Positions 22,117 to 33,638 of a DNA stretch of 64,000 bases are shown piece by piece. Both the position numbers and the translations under genes were made by a program. The DNA is from Isoetes taiwanensis. Lineage: Eukaryota > Streptophyta > Lycopodiopsida > Isoetales > Isoetaceae. How positions within the stretch are numbered: the first letter of the stretch is position 1; every line of letters starts with the position of its first letter. Under the pieces are notes generated by a model. It was not told the DNA's origin. It saw nothing but the letters and a program-made list of their open reading frames with translations, and ran no database searches. The stretch spans positions 34,023,166 to 34,087,165 of the forward strand of contig JAJEKV010000003.1 in the NCBI GenBank assembly GCA_021234155.1. The letters run 5' to 3'.

Positions 22117-25100
22117 GAGAATTTTTTGGAGCCCACGGGGATTTAGAAATCTTGTGGAACCAAAACTTACAGCAATCCATTCCAGTTGTTTCCAGACCTA
22201 GTTGTATTGAGAAGACCAGTCTATCCCAAGCCCAAGTCCACATATGTCTCCAACTAGGAGGTGAGAGCTGAAGGGACTACTTAGTGGATGGCGGAAGAAT
22301 ATCACCATTGACAAGCATCCTATACATAGATTTCACAAGCCTATGCTCTTGAACACTCTGGTGGAAAACCCACATGCACCCTTCAATAGCTTCTGGAAGA
22401 ACCAATGGCAGAGTACTAGCAACCTTTTGCCAAATAGGCCTGTCCCATCGAGACAATAAGAATTTTGTTTGAAAGATTTGCCATGTCGCTAACTGGCCAG
22501 AATCATACCATGTCGCAACTATCAAGATACTTGCTAACCTCCAACGCCGTTTGAGTTAATGGAGGAACTGAGACACAAAGTGGAAGATTATTTTTTACAG
22601 GTATCCACCAACAAGGGGCACTCAACTGATGACATGCAACAAGATCAATACGAACTAAGGTCCATATTGTTACCTAAGACTCCAACAAGCCTTTCAAAAA
22701 AGGGGAGGCATTAGGAAAAGGGCATAGCTGATAAAAGAGACTACAAGGAAGAAGAGGTTTTAACAAAGCTTTCCCAAAAGGAACACAATGTGCAAGTGAC
22801 TGCTGGACCAACCGCCTTCCAGGTGAGTCAACCATATCCTTAAGAATCCTCCAAATGAACTTAGAAATCAGAATCTTACTCTGCAGATGGAAGTCTGTCA
22901 TACCCAAACTACCTGCAAATTTTGGCCTAGTGCATTTGGACCATGCAATCTTGACCATAACATGCTCCTCATTTCCATCCCAAATAAAATTAAGGATTCG
23001 CGCTGGCAAAGAGAGCTTAGCAATATTCCATCAAAACAAATGCTTTCGCAACCCTTCTGTGATAATATCCCAAGCATCGGAGATAGAAATATAAATGCCC
23101 ACGGGAATACCAAGAAGTTTAGTAGCCTTCCCATGAGGAAGCACCTTACAAGGAAAATCAGCAACACAAGGAGGCACGGCCCCATCAAGCGCCCATAATG
23201 CAAAACACTTTGGCCAACCAACAAGAACTCCAGATGCTAAAGAGAAAGTATCAAGAAGAAGCTTTGCATTCTGAAGATTGTCCGCATCAATTACAAATTT
23301 CCTGTGAACCGTCCTTCATTCTCAACCTCTGCACTATCCCATCCTGCACAGCCTTAGCAAATAGCTGTGAGAGGGCCTCAGTAAATATTGTGAACAAAAG
23401 TGGAGCTATGGGCACCCTTGGCGAACACCCTGCCCAACCGAAAAAACAGTGGAGGAGATATGGAGCTTCATAACATCACTGGCTGCTGACCAAACCCCAA
23501 TGTTAAGAGGCTTTTTTTCAAAACTTCCCAATCCACATTGGCATATGCCTTGGCAAAATCTAATTTAAGATAGACTATACGATGTCCTTTCAATCTGGCC
23601 CAATACATACCTCATAAGCAGCAACAACATTGTTTAAAATGCTCCTCCTCGGCAAGAATCCAGATTGAGTAGGAGAGATTGATACAGCCAAGACATCACG
23701 CACTTTGTCTGCAAGGGCCTTCACAAATATTTCATACGCAGAAGATAATAATGTGATAGGGCGCCAGTCAAATATTGTCTTCGGCTCTTTGCACTTGGGA
23801 ATAAGAGAAATGCAGCCAGTATTGAGGATCTTATCCAAACTTCTGAATCTACGAAACTCACAGAAAGTATTGTAAAGATCGCAACCCAACCAATCCCAAT
23901 ATTCCTGGAAAAATTCCACTGGGAAACCATCTAGGCCAGGACACTTGTCTTTCTTTAAAAGAGAAGCAGCTGAATATAAGCCATTGATGGTGATGTCTAG
24001 GTGATCACGCTACTTAGCTGACACAATGGGGTGGACCTTCGACAAGACTCCTGATTGCATATCCTTCTGAAAGGGCAACTGATGTCTGGAAAAAAATGAG
24101 AAAAGTGGTCATGGAGATACGGCTTCAACTGAACTGGATCAAAACACTCTGAATCATCAGGCAAAATAAGGGAGTTAATAGAGGCCATCATACGCCTTCT
24201 TTTAGCGGCCCGAAAAAAGAAATGAGAGCATCTATCACCAGATGCCATTCCAGTCCAGCCTTTATCCTGGCTTGATTCACATTAGTCGTCTCAATGGCTT
24301 TAATCTCTGTCAAGATTGCTCTCTCCCTAATACCAGAAAAAGGGGCAAGAGCACGACATCTCTGTAACTCATGATACAACCCAGTTAATTGTCCTCTAGT
24401 CTGGACCACCTGTGCATGACCCCACTGCTTTGCAAAGGATTTAACAGCCCTGAGAACAGCAACAACACCAGCCATGCCACCACTATGAGAAAATTCATGA
24501 GACCACGCATTCCTACAACCTGCAATGAATTCACTATCCTTCAAATGTTTAGTATTGAGCTTGAAGTAAGTTTTTGTAGCGCCATAGCGGTTGTCCGGTA
24601 GAGAACCATTGTGGATTATGATCTGACATTGTACTATCCAACAAATTAGTTCTCTGTAACTGAAGAAAATCAACAGCTATTGCATTATAATAGCCACGAT
24701 CATATCGCGCCTAAGCTCTACCGTTGCCTATCCATCCATTGCACCATGTGAAGGATTGATCACCCTCGATCTCCAAAAGGCCACAATCATGCAGCAGACG
24801 TTGCCATTGCTCCCGCTCGAATCCACGAACCACACCTGTGATCCCCGCCATGCACAATGCATCTCGAATTTCAACCATATTGAAATCTTCAATGAGCAAC
24901 CATGCCACATTATTGCCTAGCCTGAGAACTTTGCTACGAAGAGAGGCCCACAAAGCTCCCCTTTGATGTGGATAATTGTGAGCATAAACATTCACTAAAC
25001 CATATTCTTGCCCCAACGACCAAACCTGCCCACTTGAGTGAAAGTGACATTCAAAGAGGGCTTCCATGCAGTAAGAACACCGGCTTTAGCATAATCAGTA

Positions 25101-25268
25101 GCCGCCACAAGCACATTATAATCACTCCCCAAAATGTTAGCCAGCTTTTGAAAATCGCCTTTACGTCACTTGTGCTCTTGAAAACAACATAGATCCATGG
25201 AGGGATAACCTACTCATTTTGCTTGGGGAAGAAGACACTCCCCTAACATTCCAAGAAAGAATTTTCAT
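22117..25268 (-). pseudogene. LINE 2 ORF2, endonuclease and reverse transcriptase
   Basis: The endonuclease spans about 25268-24590 (MKILSWNVRG, GLVNVYAHNYP, EDFNMVE in place of GDFN, FTWCNGWIG, a stop, ARYDRGYYN, MSDHNPQW). The reverse transcriptase follows: CSHFFFRAAKRRRMMAS at 24240, LNTGCISLIPKCKEPKT, DWRPITLLSSAYEI, and SPTQSGFLPRRSI near 23640. In the palm the catalytic YADD position reads DADN at about 23270, so the second Asp is lost. The C-terminal connection region continues to 22117. Stops and frameshifts occur throughout. Confidence 0.82.
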
Positions 25269-25344
25269 GTGGGCAGTTGAGGGTGCTCCACATCCATCTC
25301 AGTGGCCCCAGGAAGATTAACTATATCTGAGAGGTCTACTCACC

Positions 25345-25525
25345 GTGTGCGAAAAAGTGACAAGGGGGAGCCTCCTCTCTGTTCCACCCTTCCATTGTAT
25401 CCTGGAACAATTAGCAAGGAGGAGCCTCCACTCTGCTCCACCCTCTCCATATTATGTGCAGATTGTGGTAAGGGAGAGCCTCCTCTCTGCTCTGGCCCTC
25501 CACAGAGTACCTCAGCCTCTAATAA
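25345..25525. repeat. Three-unit minisatellite inside LINE 2
   Basis: GGGAGCCTCCTCTCTG or close variants occur three times (near 25370, 25430, 25480), each followed by TCC/TGG-CCCTCCA. The block lies between ORF1 and ORF2. Confidence 0.65.
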
Positions 25526-25639
25526 GGGAATGATGGCATGTTCTTGTGCACTACCATGTCCATCTCCACTAGGATGTGCCACCTGAGAGGCAGACTGAGC
25601 AAATTTATTACCGGCAAACTTTTGTCCATCCATTTGTAG

Positions 25640-26999
25640 CCCTTTCATGTCGTTCCTGCTGCTCTTGAATCATTTACAACTTAGCTCTAGCATTAGCACT
25701 AAAAACTGGTGCAGACTACATATTAAAGGCAGAGGGCATATCAACATCCTTATTAGTTGCATCTTTAAAGGACATGAACTGAGGAGGCGCAGCCCTAGGG
25801 GAAGCAGAAGTGAGAGGCGAAGAGAAAATAGGAACATTGGCAGGGCGATCCCGCTTAGCACGAAAATTTGCAAAGAGTTCAAGTTGGGAAAACAAATTAG
25901 CAAGTTGAGGACCATTCAGTAGTTGCAAATCAAATTTGAGGAACATAGAGCCACTATTGATGATAACTAAACTAGGCAGAGCTCGACCACAAGGCAGAGA
26001 AACACAAATCTTAGCACCATCAACTATAGAATGAGCCAAGTGAGTACCCAAACCATTAGCAAAACTCATAAGGAACTCCGGCACAAGTAGATCAGGTGGA
26101 AGATTTAAAATAGAAAACCGACAAGGCATCTTTAAAGCATTACTCATACCCGGTGAGAAGCCAGGAGAATACGATTGGTATAACATATAATCACTCCACA
26201 TAGGATCAACATCTCGGGCCACCAATTGATCATCAACAACAGCATCATCAAACATAACCAAAAAGAAGTTTTTCCCAAGCACTTTCAAGGTGCAATAAGC
26301 GAGAAGACTAATCCTGCGAAAATGGCCTGTCAACTAGTAACCAAGCTTCCTAATGTCCAGATACGCTCCGGTATAATGGCCCACCACACCAAATGACATC
26401 AAGTTAATGACACATCTCTTGTGCAAATCATGATCAATCTGCACAACATTGTAGCCAGATGCCATTAAAGTATCTCTACGCACCTCTGTTTGATAGAAGA
26501 CATCCACAGGAGGCAACAAAATCAAGTTGACTCTCTTTTGCCTGAAGCTTACTAAGCAAATTACCGATATCCTTCCTAGTATTCTAAACCAACATATCAA
26601 TAGCAGTAGAGACTCGAGCAGAAGAAACTACTGAAGGCATGTCTTTCTTAATCCACTCACCAAATCGCTCTCGTGTATTTCTGTTGGCAGTGGCAACTGC
26701 TCTCCAAGGTAAGGCAGGCAGAGAGGCTGAAGATGGAGGAATAGGGGGAGTGGAAGCATTACCAGAAGATGCAGTCTGACCCGCAGTAGAAACAACAGGT
26801 GCAGAAATATCGAAAACGTGACCTCGTGGAGGCAACTGAGGGAAATCATCTGTAGAGAATCTAGATTCCCCTCCTTCCTACGCGGACCCTCAGGAAGAGC
26901 CAAAGGATCATTGTGCATCGCTACAGACTCACCTAGCACTATCAGTGAGGAAACTGAAGACTGCAGAGCCACTTTGGAAGACGAAGCTCGCATTGCCAT
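25640..26999 (-). pseudogene. LINE 2 ORF1 (gag-like, DUF4283-type)
   Basis: ORF1 proteins of plant LINEs bind the element RNA. The best frame, 25716-26333, has FFLVMFDDAVVDDQLVARD and the pattern WSDYMLYQSYSPGFSP, followed by PCRFSILNLPPDLL and LPCGRALPSLVIIN, as in DUF4283/zinc-knuckle ORF1 proteins. Upstream frames to 26999 (start MAMRASSSKVALQ) supply the Ser/Pro-rich N-terminus. At least two shifts separate the parts. Confidence 0.6.
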
Positions 27000-27284
27000 A
27001 ATGGCCGAGATTTAAAACAGAAAATCTGGCAGGCTTAACAATAAAAAAAGTACTTGATGCAGCACTCCTCAGAAAGCTCTCGAAATCATCTTCCCAAGGC
27101 ACCAAAGATCATCAAATTCTGACGCCCAGAAAAGAAAGTTACGACCAACTCTGTGCACGACGGTCACTACATGGCGTTTAGGGCAAATTCCTCCTCCATG
27201 TCTCCTCAAAAGCGGAAAGGAATGTGGTAATGCAATTGTTAATGGCATCAGCCTACTAATCAAGTCATCAGAATATAGATCCAT

Positions 27285-27750
27285 AAAACAGAGTTGGGTA
27301 AAATTAATTTCACTTCATATCTTAAGGTTTTTTCTTGCCTGCGCTGGATCAGGATCCTACAAATATCAGGTTGGTTTTATCTATTCAGCATGTTGCAGAG
27401 GGATTGTTTAGATTTGAACTAATATCAACTGATTTGATATTTTAAATTAGTTATTATTAAGTTCACAAATTGATACCTTTTACTTAAAATCAAAAGCTTC
27501 ATGATTGTTAAGTGAACTGTTAGTTATTGATTACTCTTTGCTACTACAGGAAAAACAGCTTTGATTACAAGATGTCTCCAATAATAATAATTTGGGGACT
27601 TTATGAACATGAAGGTGACAAGACCAAATGTACTAGAAAGTGGAGCCAGGATCATCCATTTGGTGGCAAAAAATAAAAATCTTAAAAAATTTTGGAATAA
27701 GTGCAGCATTAGTGGGCAACTCATGTATCTACTCATGGGAGAGGGGAGAG
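27285..27750. other. AT-rich spacer upstream of LINE 2
   Basis: No gene recognised. It separates the LINE 2 5' end from the GAPDH fragment. Confidence 0.4.
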
Positions 27751-27752
27751 CA

Positions 27753-27984
27753 AAAGTTGTGTCTAATCAAAGGGTTTTGGTGCTAAACAATTGTTCAAAG
27801 CTTTATTTAAGGTTGTGGTTGATTTTTGAACAAAGATTGCTAGATGCTTCTCAGTGCGAATTGCAAAGGGCAAGGACAATAACATTGAACATAGTCCCAA
27901 GCAAAGTTGTGCCTCTCATCTTGCCACAACTCAAGGGAGAGTTGAATGGAATTGCTCTGAGGGTGCCTATACCTAATGTTTCCA
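27753..27984 (+). pseudogene. GAPDH fragment (glycolytic/plastidic type), decayed
   Basis: Glyceraldehyde-3-phosphate dehydrogenase converts GAP and 1,3-bisphosphoglycerate. The plus strand reads [20 protein letters not shown], then [13 protein letters not shown] and [18 protein letters not shown], a clear match to the conserved segment LLDAS..L.RARA..LNIVP, then [18 protein letters not shown]. The usual TSTGAAKA stretch is deleted to S-K. Upstream, [12 protein letters not shown] sits where the active-site SNASCTTNC belongs, so the catalytic Cys motif is destroyed, and a one-base shift follows. No introns are seen in the piece. It breaks off after PNVS. The presence of ALRVPxPNVS makes the family call firm. 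Confidence 0.8.
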
Positions 27985-28032
27985 AACCATTGAAGAGTTT
28001 CCATTTGCCTCTTCAAATCTTAAAGCAGTAAC

Positions 28033-28320
28033 ACTCCAAAAATTTCACGGGCCTTAGTTAACATAATCTTTGCTTTATCATATATTCCCAGCTGGGCAAG
28101 AGCAAGCCAGAATTCTACATGCATTGGACATATTTTGTAACTGAATTACAAGAATTCTTGCATCATCCTCATTTGCAAGCTCACAACTTTCTACAACCAG
28201 ACTGAATAAAAAATTGTTCACATTATCATGCACAATTGGAGCTTGCATCCATAACTTGATATAGTTTGCTATAGCTTTAACTCCTTGTGCAAAAACAATG
28301 TCCTGGTTCTTTCGACATTA
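28033..28320 (-). pseudogene. PRP6/STA1 splicing-factor (HAT-repeat) fragment
   Basis: PRP6 is a U5/tri-snRNP protein made of HAT/TPR repeats. On the minus strand one frame reads FAQGVKAIANYIKLWMQA, corresponding to AKGVKxIPNSVKLWxEA, then ELANEDDARILV, corresponding to VELANEEDARILL. A second frame reads ELWLALAQLGIYDKAKIML, then TKAREIFG, corresponding to LWLALARLETY..AKKVLNKARE. The pieces are in the correct order for one stretch of about 100 residues, with small deletions and shifts. No intron is seen. It lies only about 50 bp from the GAPDH fragment and points the other way. Confidence 0.72.
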
Positions 28321-29125
28321 CCCACCTTCTTTTTAAATAATTTGCCTAGAAGGGTTTTGCATGCCTGTGTAATGTGAGGCACCAGTGACAATTCCTAATA
28401 AGCCACTTAAAATATTCTAGTGTCTTGGCGCAAACATTTGCACAAGCTTCTTTTGGTTATTTGGGCAGCAACAATGTTTGAGGTCAAGGTCTGTACCTCC
28501 CAATGGACAGAAATCAACTAATAAGTGAGTCAAAAAAAGGGAACTATGCACAACCGCTACAAATAGTCCTCTTTTATCAAAATGTGCATAGCTACCACAA
28601 ACAGTCCTCTTTATCAACTCTTTTACCTGCATGCAAGGGGTCGGAAAAGAGAAAATGTTCGCAGCAGCCTTGGCTGGGCACAGTTCAGGTGACACATGAT
28701 CATTTACGTCTGTAACAGCATGGCAGTAGTCTTCGCCTTCATGCAAGCAGCTCAAACACATAAAAAATGGAAATAAAATGCAGATAATAAATACCTTTAG
28801 TGCACATCTATACTAACTTTATCTCGTTTTGCAGTGACATGAGCTGCAGACAGGCAATGGGCTCGATAATTATCTCATTCTCATTAAAAGTAAAATAGGT
28901 CAGTAGCATCAGCCCCACCTGCTATGATGCACGGCCTCTCCCTTTGAGACCCTTTCTGACAATGAAATAGCTGACATGCCTATAAAACTCATGCCCATGG
29001 TGGCAAACATACCTCCAACACATAATACTTGAGCATTGCAAAAAATCTAAAGTTTGATCAGAAATGCAATGAGAATTTAAAGCTTTATGAGAACTGAAGC
29101 ATTTACTTGTTGCATTTGCAAATTT
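28321..29125. other. Spacer without recognised gene
   Basis: I found no family match. Around 28550-28620 a short imperfect duplication is present (AACCGCTACAAATAGTCCTC and CTACCACAAACAGTCCTC). Confidence 0.35.
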
Positions 29126-29353
29126 AAGTGACATCAATAAGCAATATCTGAAGGCTCTGACATTTGCTAGCTACAAACATTTGACTGAATAATCACTTAG
29201 CAAAAGATGGAAATGCTCATATCTCATAAAGGACAGGAGCATAAAGAGGGGCATAGCTCCACATCCACATTTGCAACATAATTATAATAAACGACATAAG
29301 GAGAGTGGCACTGCTCCACATCCACATCCATGTCTAGAATCTAAATTAATAAT
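29126..29353. repeat. 228-bp direct repeat, copy A
   Basis: It begins AAGTGACATCAATAAGCAAT and matches 30569-30797 at roughly 90 percent by eye along its whole length. The copies are 1443 bp apart and in the same orientation. They contain internal short repeats of GCTCCACATCCACAT. The arrangement could be terminal repeats of a small non-autonomous element (TRIM-like) or a simple duplication. Neither copy shows clear TG...CA ends. Confidence 0.85.
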
Positions 29354-29729
29354 GGCCTCACAATCCTTACCCAGAACATGTCGTACATGCTTACTACAAC
29401 TGGAATAAGGGAGTGCACATATCTACAGCTTTTTAACTTGAGAGTTCCAATATCCAATTTACAACAAAGGGCAAACCCGCTACCCAACACCAAAGTGTGC
29501 CTTCATTTCAGTTTAGACATTCTATAGATAGATGATATGCTGCAAATTGGGTCCAATTAGAATGAATATGTCTATTGCTGGTGATATGACACAACAGGAA
29601 ATTGATATACTACATTGGTTCAAAAGAAATGGTTCAGAAGACCAACGCATGCTAAACAAATAGCTGCATGCAAGGGGTACAAAAGCACCTAAATAGACCA
29701 TTTGACACAGAAACTTACAAACAAAATTT

Positions 29730-29912
29730 AAGATAAGATAAGATAATGATAACGATGCGATGCGATGCGATGCGATGCGATGCGATGCGATGCGATACGA
29801 TGCGATGCGATACGATGCGATGCGATGCGATACGATACGATGCGATGCGATGCGATACACGATAATGATACGATACGATACGATACGATAAGATAAGATA
29901 AGATAAGATAAG
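29730..29912. repeat. Compound pentanucleotide microsatellite GATAA/GATGC/GATAC
   Basis: About 180 bp of GATNN pentamers: GATAA units at both ends, GATGC in the middle, interspersed with GATAC, then a run of GATAC before the final GATAA block. The near-symmetric order suggests serial point mutation and spread of variant units by slippage. Confidence 0.95.
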
Positions 29913-30568
29913 CAAAGGAATAAAAAAATGGGGCAGAGCAGAGCTTCCATGCCTACACAACAACTTTAGCCTAACCTTGAAGGATCTCGAGCAAAGTAGC
30001 AGACACTTATTTGTGCAATGCACAAATGAAGCTTGCCGCTTCAAAGTGTGCAATATATCGTGGCATCAAAGACCATGGATATTGGTGATGGCACTCTAAA
30101 CCTGGCTCTATATTCAGGCATAAATGATGTCTTACAAAACTGTTCTTAGCATAATAAGTTCTCTTGCATGGTGTTAAGCTTAGATACAGAGCTCTTAAAT
30201 GCTGATAATATTCATGAAAAGAAGAAGTAAATGATATAAAAACGCACCTATGCTCAGACAATGATTGGTGAAGCCGAGCCATATTATTCAAGCTCACGAT
30301 CCTCTTCATGGTAGAAATACCTCTGCCATCGATTTGATAAAGGGTAAAGAAACAATAGATCAAAATGTGGAAGGTTTGAACTATGATAAAGAAGGCATCT
30401 GACAATCCAACAAAGGAGAAATTCAACACAGAAGATAGGAAAGATCGGCGACTTACAATCGAAAAACATTCTGTTATCCCATGAGAATTGGGAGATCATG
30501 TTGCATAAAGGTCTTTGTGAGGTGAGAAACCTTGAGCTTTGAGCAATCATCGCATGCAATCAATCGCC

Positions 30569-30797
30569 AAGTGACATCAATAAGCAATAATCTGAAGGCT
30601 CTAACATTTGCTAGCTGCAAACATTTGACTGAATAATCACTTAGCAAGGGATGAAAATGCTCATACCTCATAAAGGATAGGAGCATAAAGAGGGGCATAG
30701 CTCCACATCCACATTTGCAATATAATTATAATACACGACATAAGGAGAGGAGCGTTGCTCCACATCCACATCCACATCTGCAATCTGAATTAATTCA
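30569..30797. repeat. 228-bp direct repeat, copy B
   Basis: Second copy of the repeat at 29126-29353, same orientation, with scattered substitutions (for example TCTAACATTTGCTAGCTGCA against TCTGACATTTGCTAGCTACA). Confidence 0.85.
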
Positions 30798-30954
30798 AAA
30801 ATTATTTTACTTTGCATTTTACGTGCTATATTTTATACTATTGCTTAAGAATCTATTGCAACTACTTTGCATTGAGAATACATGGTTTTGGGACTTGAGA
30901 AATCAGTCCTCTACTAGGTAGCCTTAAATGTTAAGTGTTGAGTTCTAGTTTATG

Positions 30955-31196
30955 ACAAGACAAACAAAAACAATACCAGGATTTGTGGGATGGGCCTGGG
31001 TAATGCCAAGACAAATTTGATTGGGTCCAAGATCCTACGTTTCGTCTCATGTTGAATGCTCAGCCCATTAGGAGAGGCTTTTAAGAATTTTATATTGTTT
31101 GGCGTATTTGAATCCTAGTCATTTTATGTTGTTTGAGGGATTTGAACCCTAGTCATTTGCCTCTTAAATCCCCCATTCTAATCACTAGACCAAGCA
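30955..31196 (-). mobile_element. tRNA-derived SINE
   Basis: Read on the minus strand from about 31196, the head has a pol III A box (TGGTCTAGTGATTAG, plus-strand 31178-31193) and a B box (GGTTCAAATCC, 31138-31148) about 35 bp apart, as in a tRNA gene but without an intact cloverleaf. The B-box segment is partly duplicated (a second, weaker ATTCAAAT at about 31107). A non-tRNA body of about 150 bp follows and ends near a T-rich stretch around 30961-30976. This is the structure of a plant SINE; the exact ends are estimates. Confidence 0.6.
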
Positions 31197-31431
31197 TTGA
31201 CGAAAAACAATGTTTACGCTTTGAGTTTCTTCGTAGTTTATTATGGCAGCTTTTCAATGGGGACCCTCGTATCCTATGGGGCTGCCACTTCAGCCCTAGT
31301 GGTACCAGTACCCCCACCACTTTGGAACCTAATAACTTGAGGTAGCACTTCTAAATTAAGAAGCAACTAAATTTCCCAAACAGATAATCTTGTCGGGCAT
31401 ATACATACCAGATGCATAGCCATTGAAGTGC

Positions 31432-33638
31432 TTACAAGGCTGCAAATTCAATATCTAAGTGCCAGCCAATGATCGTCCGCCCAAATGAAAAGATGAATGT
31501 TCGCTGGTGGATGCCACGACGGTATAGAACGCGAAGATGAGTACGAAAACCTCGGATTAGGTACATGGCGAATGGTAACATAGACATGATGCATACTACC
31601 GCCCAAATACCAGGGGCTTGTCGTTTGAAAGTGGCCATGCTAGAAAGCCTGCTTGTATGAATGCTAAAATCAGGAAGATGACTGAGAGTAGAAAGCAGTA
31701 GATAATAGCAGCTTCTAATCCTTCATATGTTCTACGCTCTTTCTTCCCTAGAATCACACGAAGACAAGTCAAAATCGTTAGAACCGCAGTGAAAAAGGAA
31801 GTGCTGTTGCACCACCAGAACACTAGTAAGGATCTTAAACTGCCTTGTGGCGGTTGAAGCCATGCTGCAAATGTTGCACCTAAGATCAAGGTTGCAGTAA
31901 TCAGACTAACATTTGCTACATCTATAGCGTGCTGTCTTCGCTTGGATAGCCCTTTTCGAATATCCTGCCTCTCCATTAACACCCTCTTGATCCCTTCCCA
32001 CTCTTCAAACCGCTGTGGAAAATAAGTCTTTGGCGAGAGCTGCATCCCTTCAACTGCATAGTCTAGTGGTGCGTATCCAAAATAATCTTCCGCATTGGCT
32101 AAAAGATGTTTTCCAAACTTATCAGTAGTACAAAGCATGGATAAAACCTTTCTATTTCTAAGAACTGTTGCCCAATGCAACGCTGTCCATCCAGTCTTGG
32201 AACCCTTTTGATTTATGACATTTTCATCATATCTGATCATAAGCTTGGCAATCTCAAGTTTCCCTAAATGCAAAGCTACATAAAATGGCTTCATATCTTC
32301 AAGCACTATCTCCACATTGAAGGGAACGATGGGAAATGAAGAGAAATACATTGGTTTCAAATTCGATGCCCATTCTTCAAAAACATTTTCACACGAAACA
32401 GAAAATTCCTGTTGTTGCTCGGATGAAGCAGCAACCAGGAATTCCTCACATAAAATGTGTTCATGATCAAGAGCAAGGAACAAAGCTTTCTTTCCATCTG
32501 TTGACAATTTGATTTTGTTATTCACAAGTGCTTGAACAACACCTGGATTTTGGTTCCCTTTGATTGCAACCCAATGCATGGCAGTCATATCAAGACTGTC
32601 CTTCCTATTCAGTAAGTCTAGTAACTCTTCCTCTTGATTTTGAACATGAGCAACAAGGGATTTTATATTCTGAATGACCCATTCGACGTCTTCTTTTGAT
32701 GCATAACCTGCAACGTAATGAAGCAACGTAGCACCATTGTTGTCGATGGGTGTTACATCCATTCCCTCGGTATCAATTTTTCTAAGCCCTCTGCAAATGG
32801 CCTTGATAACGTTATCCTCAACAACCTTGTATGATCTACTCTCAACGAGGCTCATAGGCATTTCTCCATTGTTATTCGTAGCAAAAACATCAGCCCCTGC
32901 CTCTATAAGTGTTTCTATGACTTTATAGGACGAAAACCTTGCAGCGATATGAAGGGAAGTATTTTTTTCATTAAGATCCCCTTCAGTCAGAGATGCATTT
33001 TCAGAAACTAAGCACTTTATTGCCTCAATGTGCCCATGGGCAGCAGCATAGTGCAAGGCGGTCCAACCCTCCTTACATTTGTGGTCAACTTGTACCATTA
33101 AGGCCTTCATCACATCTGTGCTACCATATTTTGCTGCAATATGAAAGGGAGTAACACCCTTTTTATCCACAACATCTTTATGTGCTCCATTCTGGAGAAG
33201 GAAATGGACAACATCGGCATTTCCTTTTCTAGCAGCGTAATGCAAAGGGGTTAAGCCCCAAAAATTACAACAATTCAATGAAATACCTGCAGATTTCATG
33301 TTGCAATGCCATAACTGTTGAAGGATGTTGACATTGCCACGAAGGGCTGCCTGGTGCAGGGGTGTATTCCCTTGAGAATCCTTTTCCCCGATGTCTTCAT
33401 GGGCGCCATTTTGGAGAAGTAATTGGACGACAGACTCTCGCCCATACTGAGCGGCAACATGCAATGCGGTGGCATTTCCTTTTTCTACTTTTGCTCGCAC
33501 ATTAGCTTTGCCTTTGATGAGAGATTCCACTTCGTCCTTCTGACCTCTTGCACAAGCTCTGTGCAATGCTGTAAATCCAGTGAAGGGCTCTCTTTCCTCC
33601 GTCGTATTAGATGAGGGACCAGCAGGAGAAACACTCAT
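31432..33638 (-). CDS. Ankyrin-repeat membrane protein (PGG/ACD6-ITN1 type), C-terminus frame-shifted
   Basis: Plant ankyrin-PGG proteins sit at the plasma membrane or ER and act in stress and defence signalling. The main frame (33638 to 31596) encodes 680 residues: an N-terminal run of ankyrin repeats (TALHRACARGQKDEVESLI, GWTALHYAAAHGHIEAIKCL), a central less regular part, one more repeat near residue 490 (GWTALHWATVLRNRKVLSML), then a basic segment before three hydrophobic helices (VSLITATLILGATFAAWL; SFFTAVLTILTCLRVIL; AIIYCFLLSVIFLILAF). A fourth helix (GIWAVVCIMSMLPFAMYLI) lies in another frame at 31432-31638, overlapping the end, so the normal four-helix ending seems lost by a one-base shift near 31640. 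The main frame may still give a product with three helices and a short novel tail. The start ATG at 33638 is the first Met before repeat 1. No introns are needed. A 1.1-kb copy of its 5' half lies upstream. Confidence 0.88.

Larger units (their letters stand above)
22117..27010 (-). mobile_element. LINE retrotransposon 2, two ORFs, 3'-truncated
   Basis: On the minus strand ORF1 (about 26999-25640) is followed by ORF2 (25268 down to about 22117). ORF2 begins MKILSWNVRG at 25268, the standard start of plant LINE endonucleases. The element has many stops and shifts. At its 3' side it ends after FWFHKISKSPWAP, before any zf-RVT domain or poly(A), and meets the LTR-like stretch. It is the same general family as LINE 1 but clearly a different copy, in the same orientation. 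Confidence 0.82.

Noticed and set aside
29522-30053. Ile/Ser/Tyr-rich repeat proteins
   Set aside because: They are translations of the GATNN microsatellite, not genes.
31135-31196. Functional tRNA gene
   Set aside because: A and B boxes are present but acceptor and anticodon stems do not pair; a SINE head fits better.
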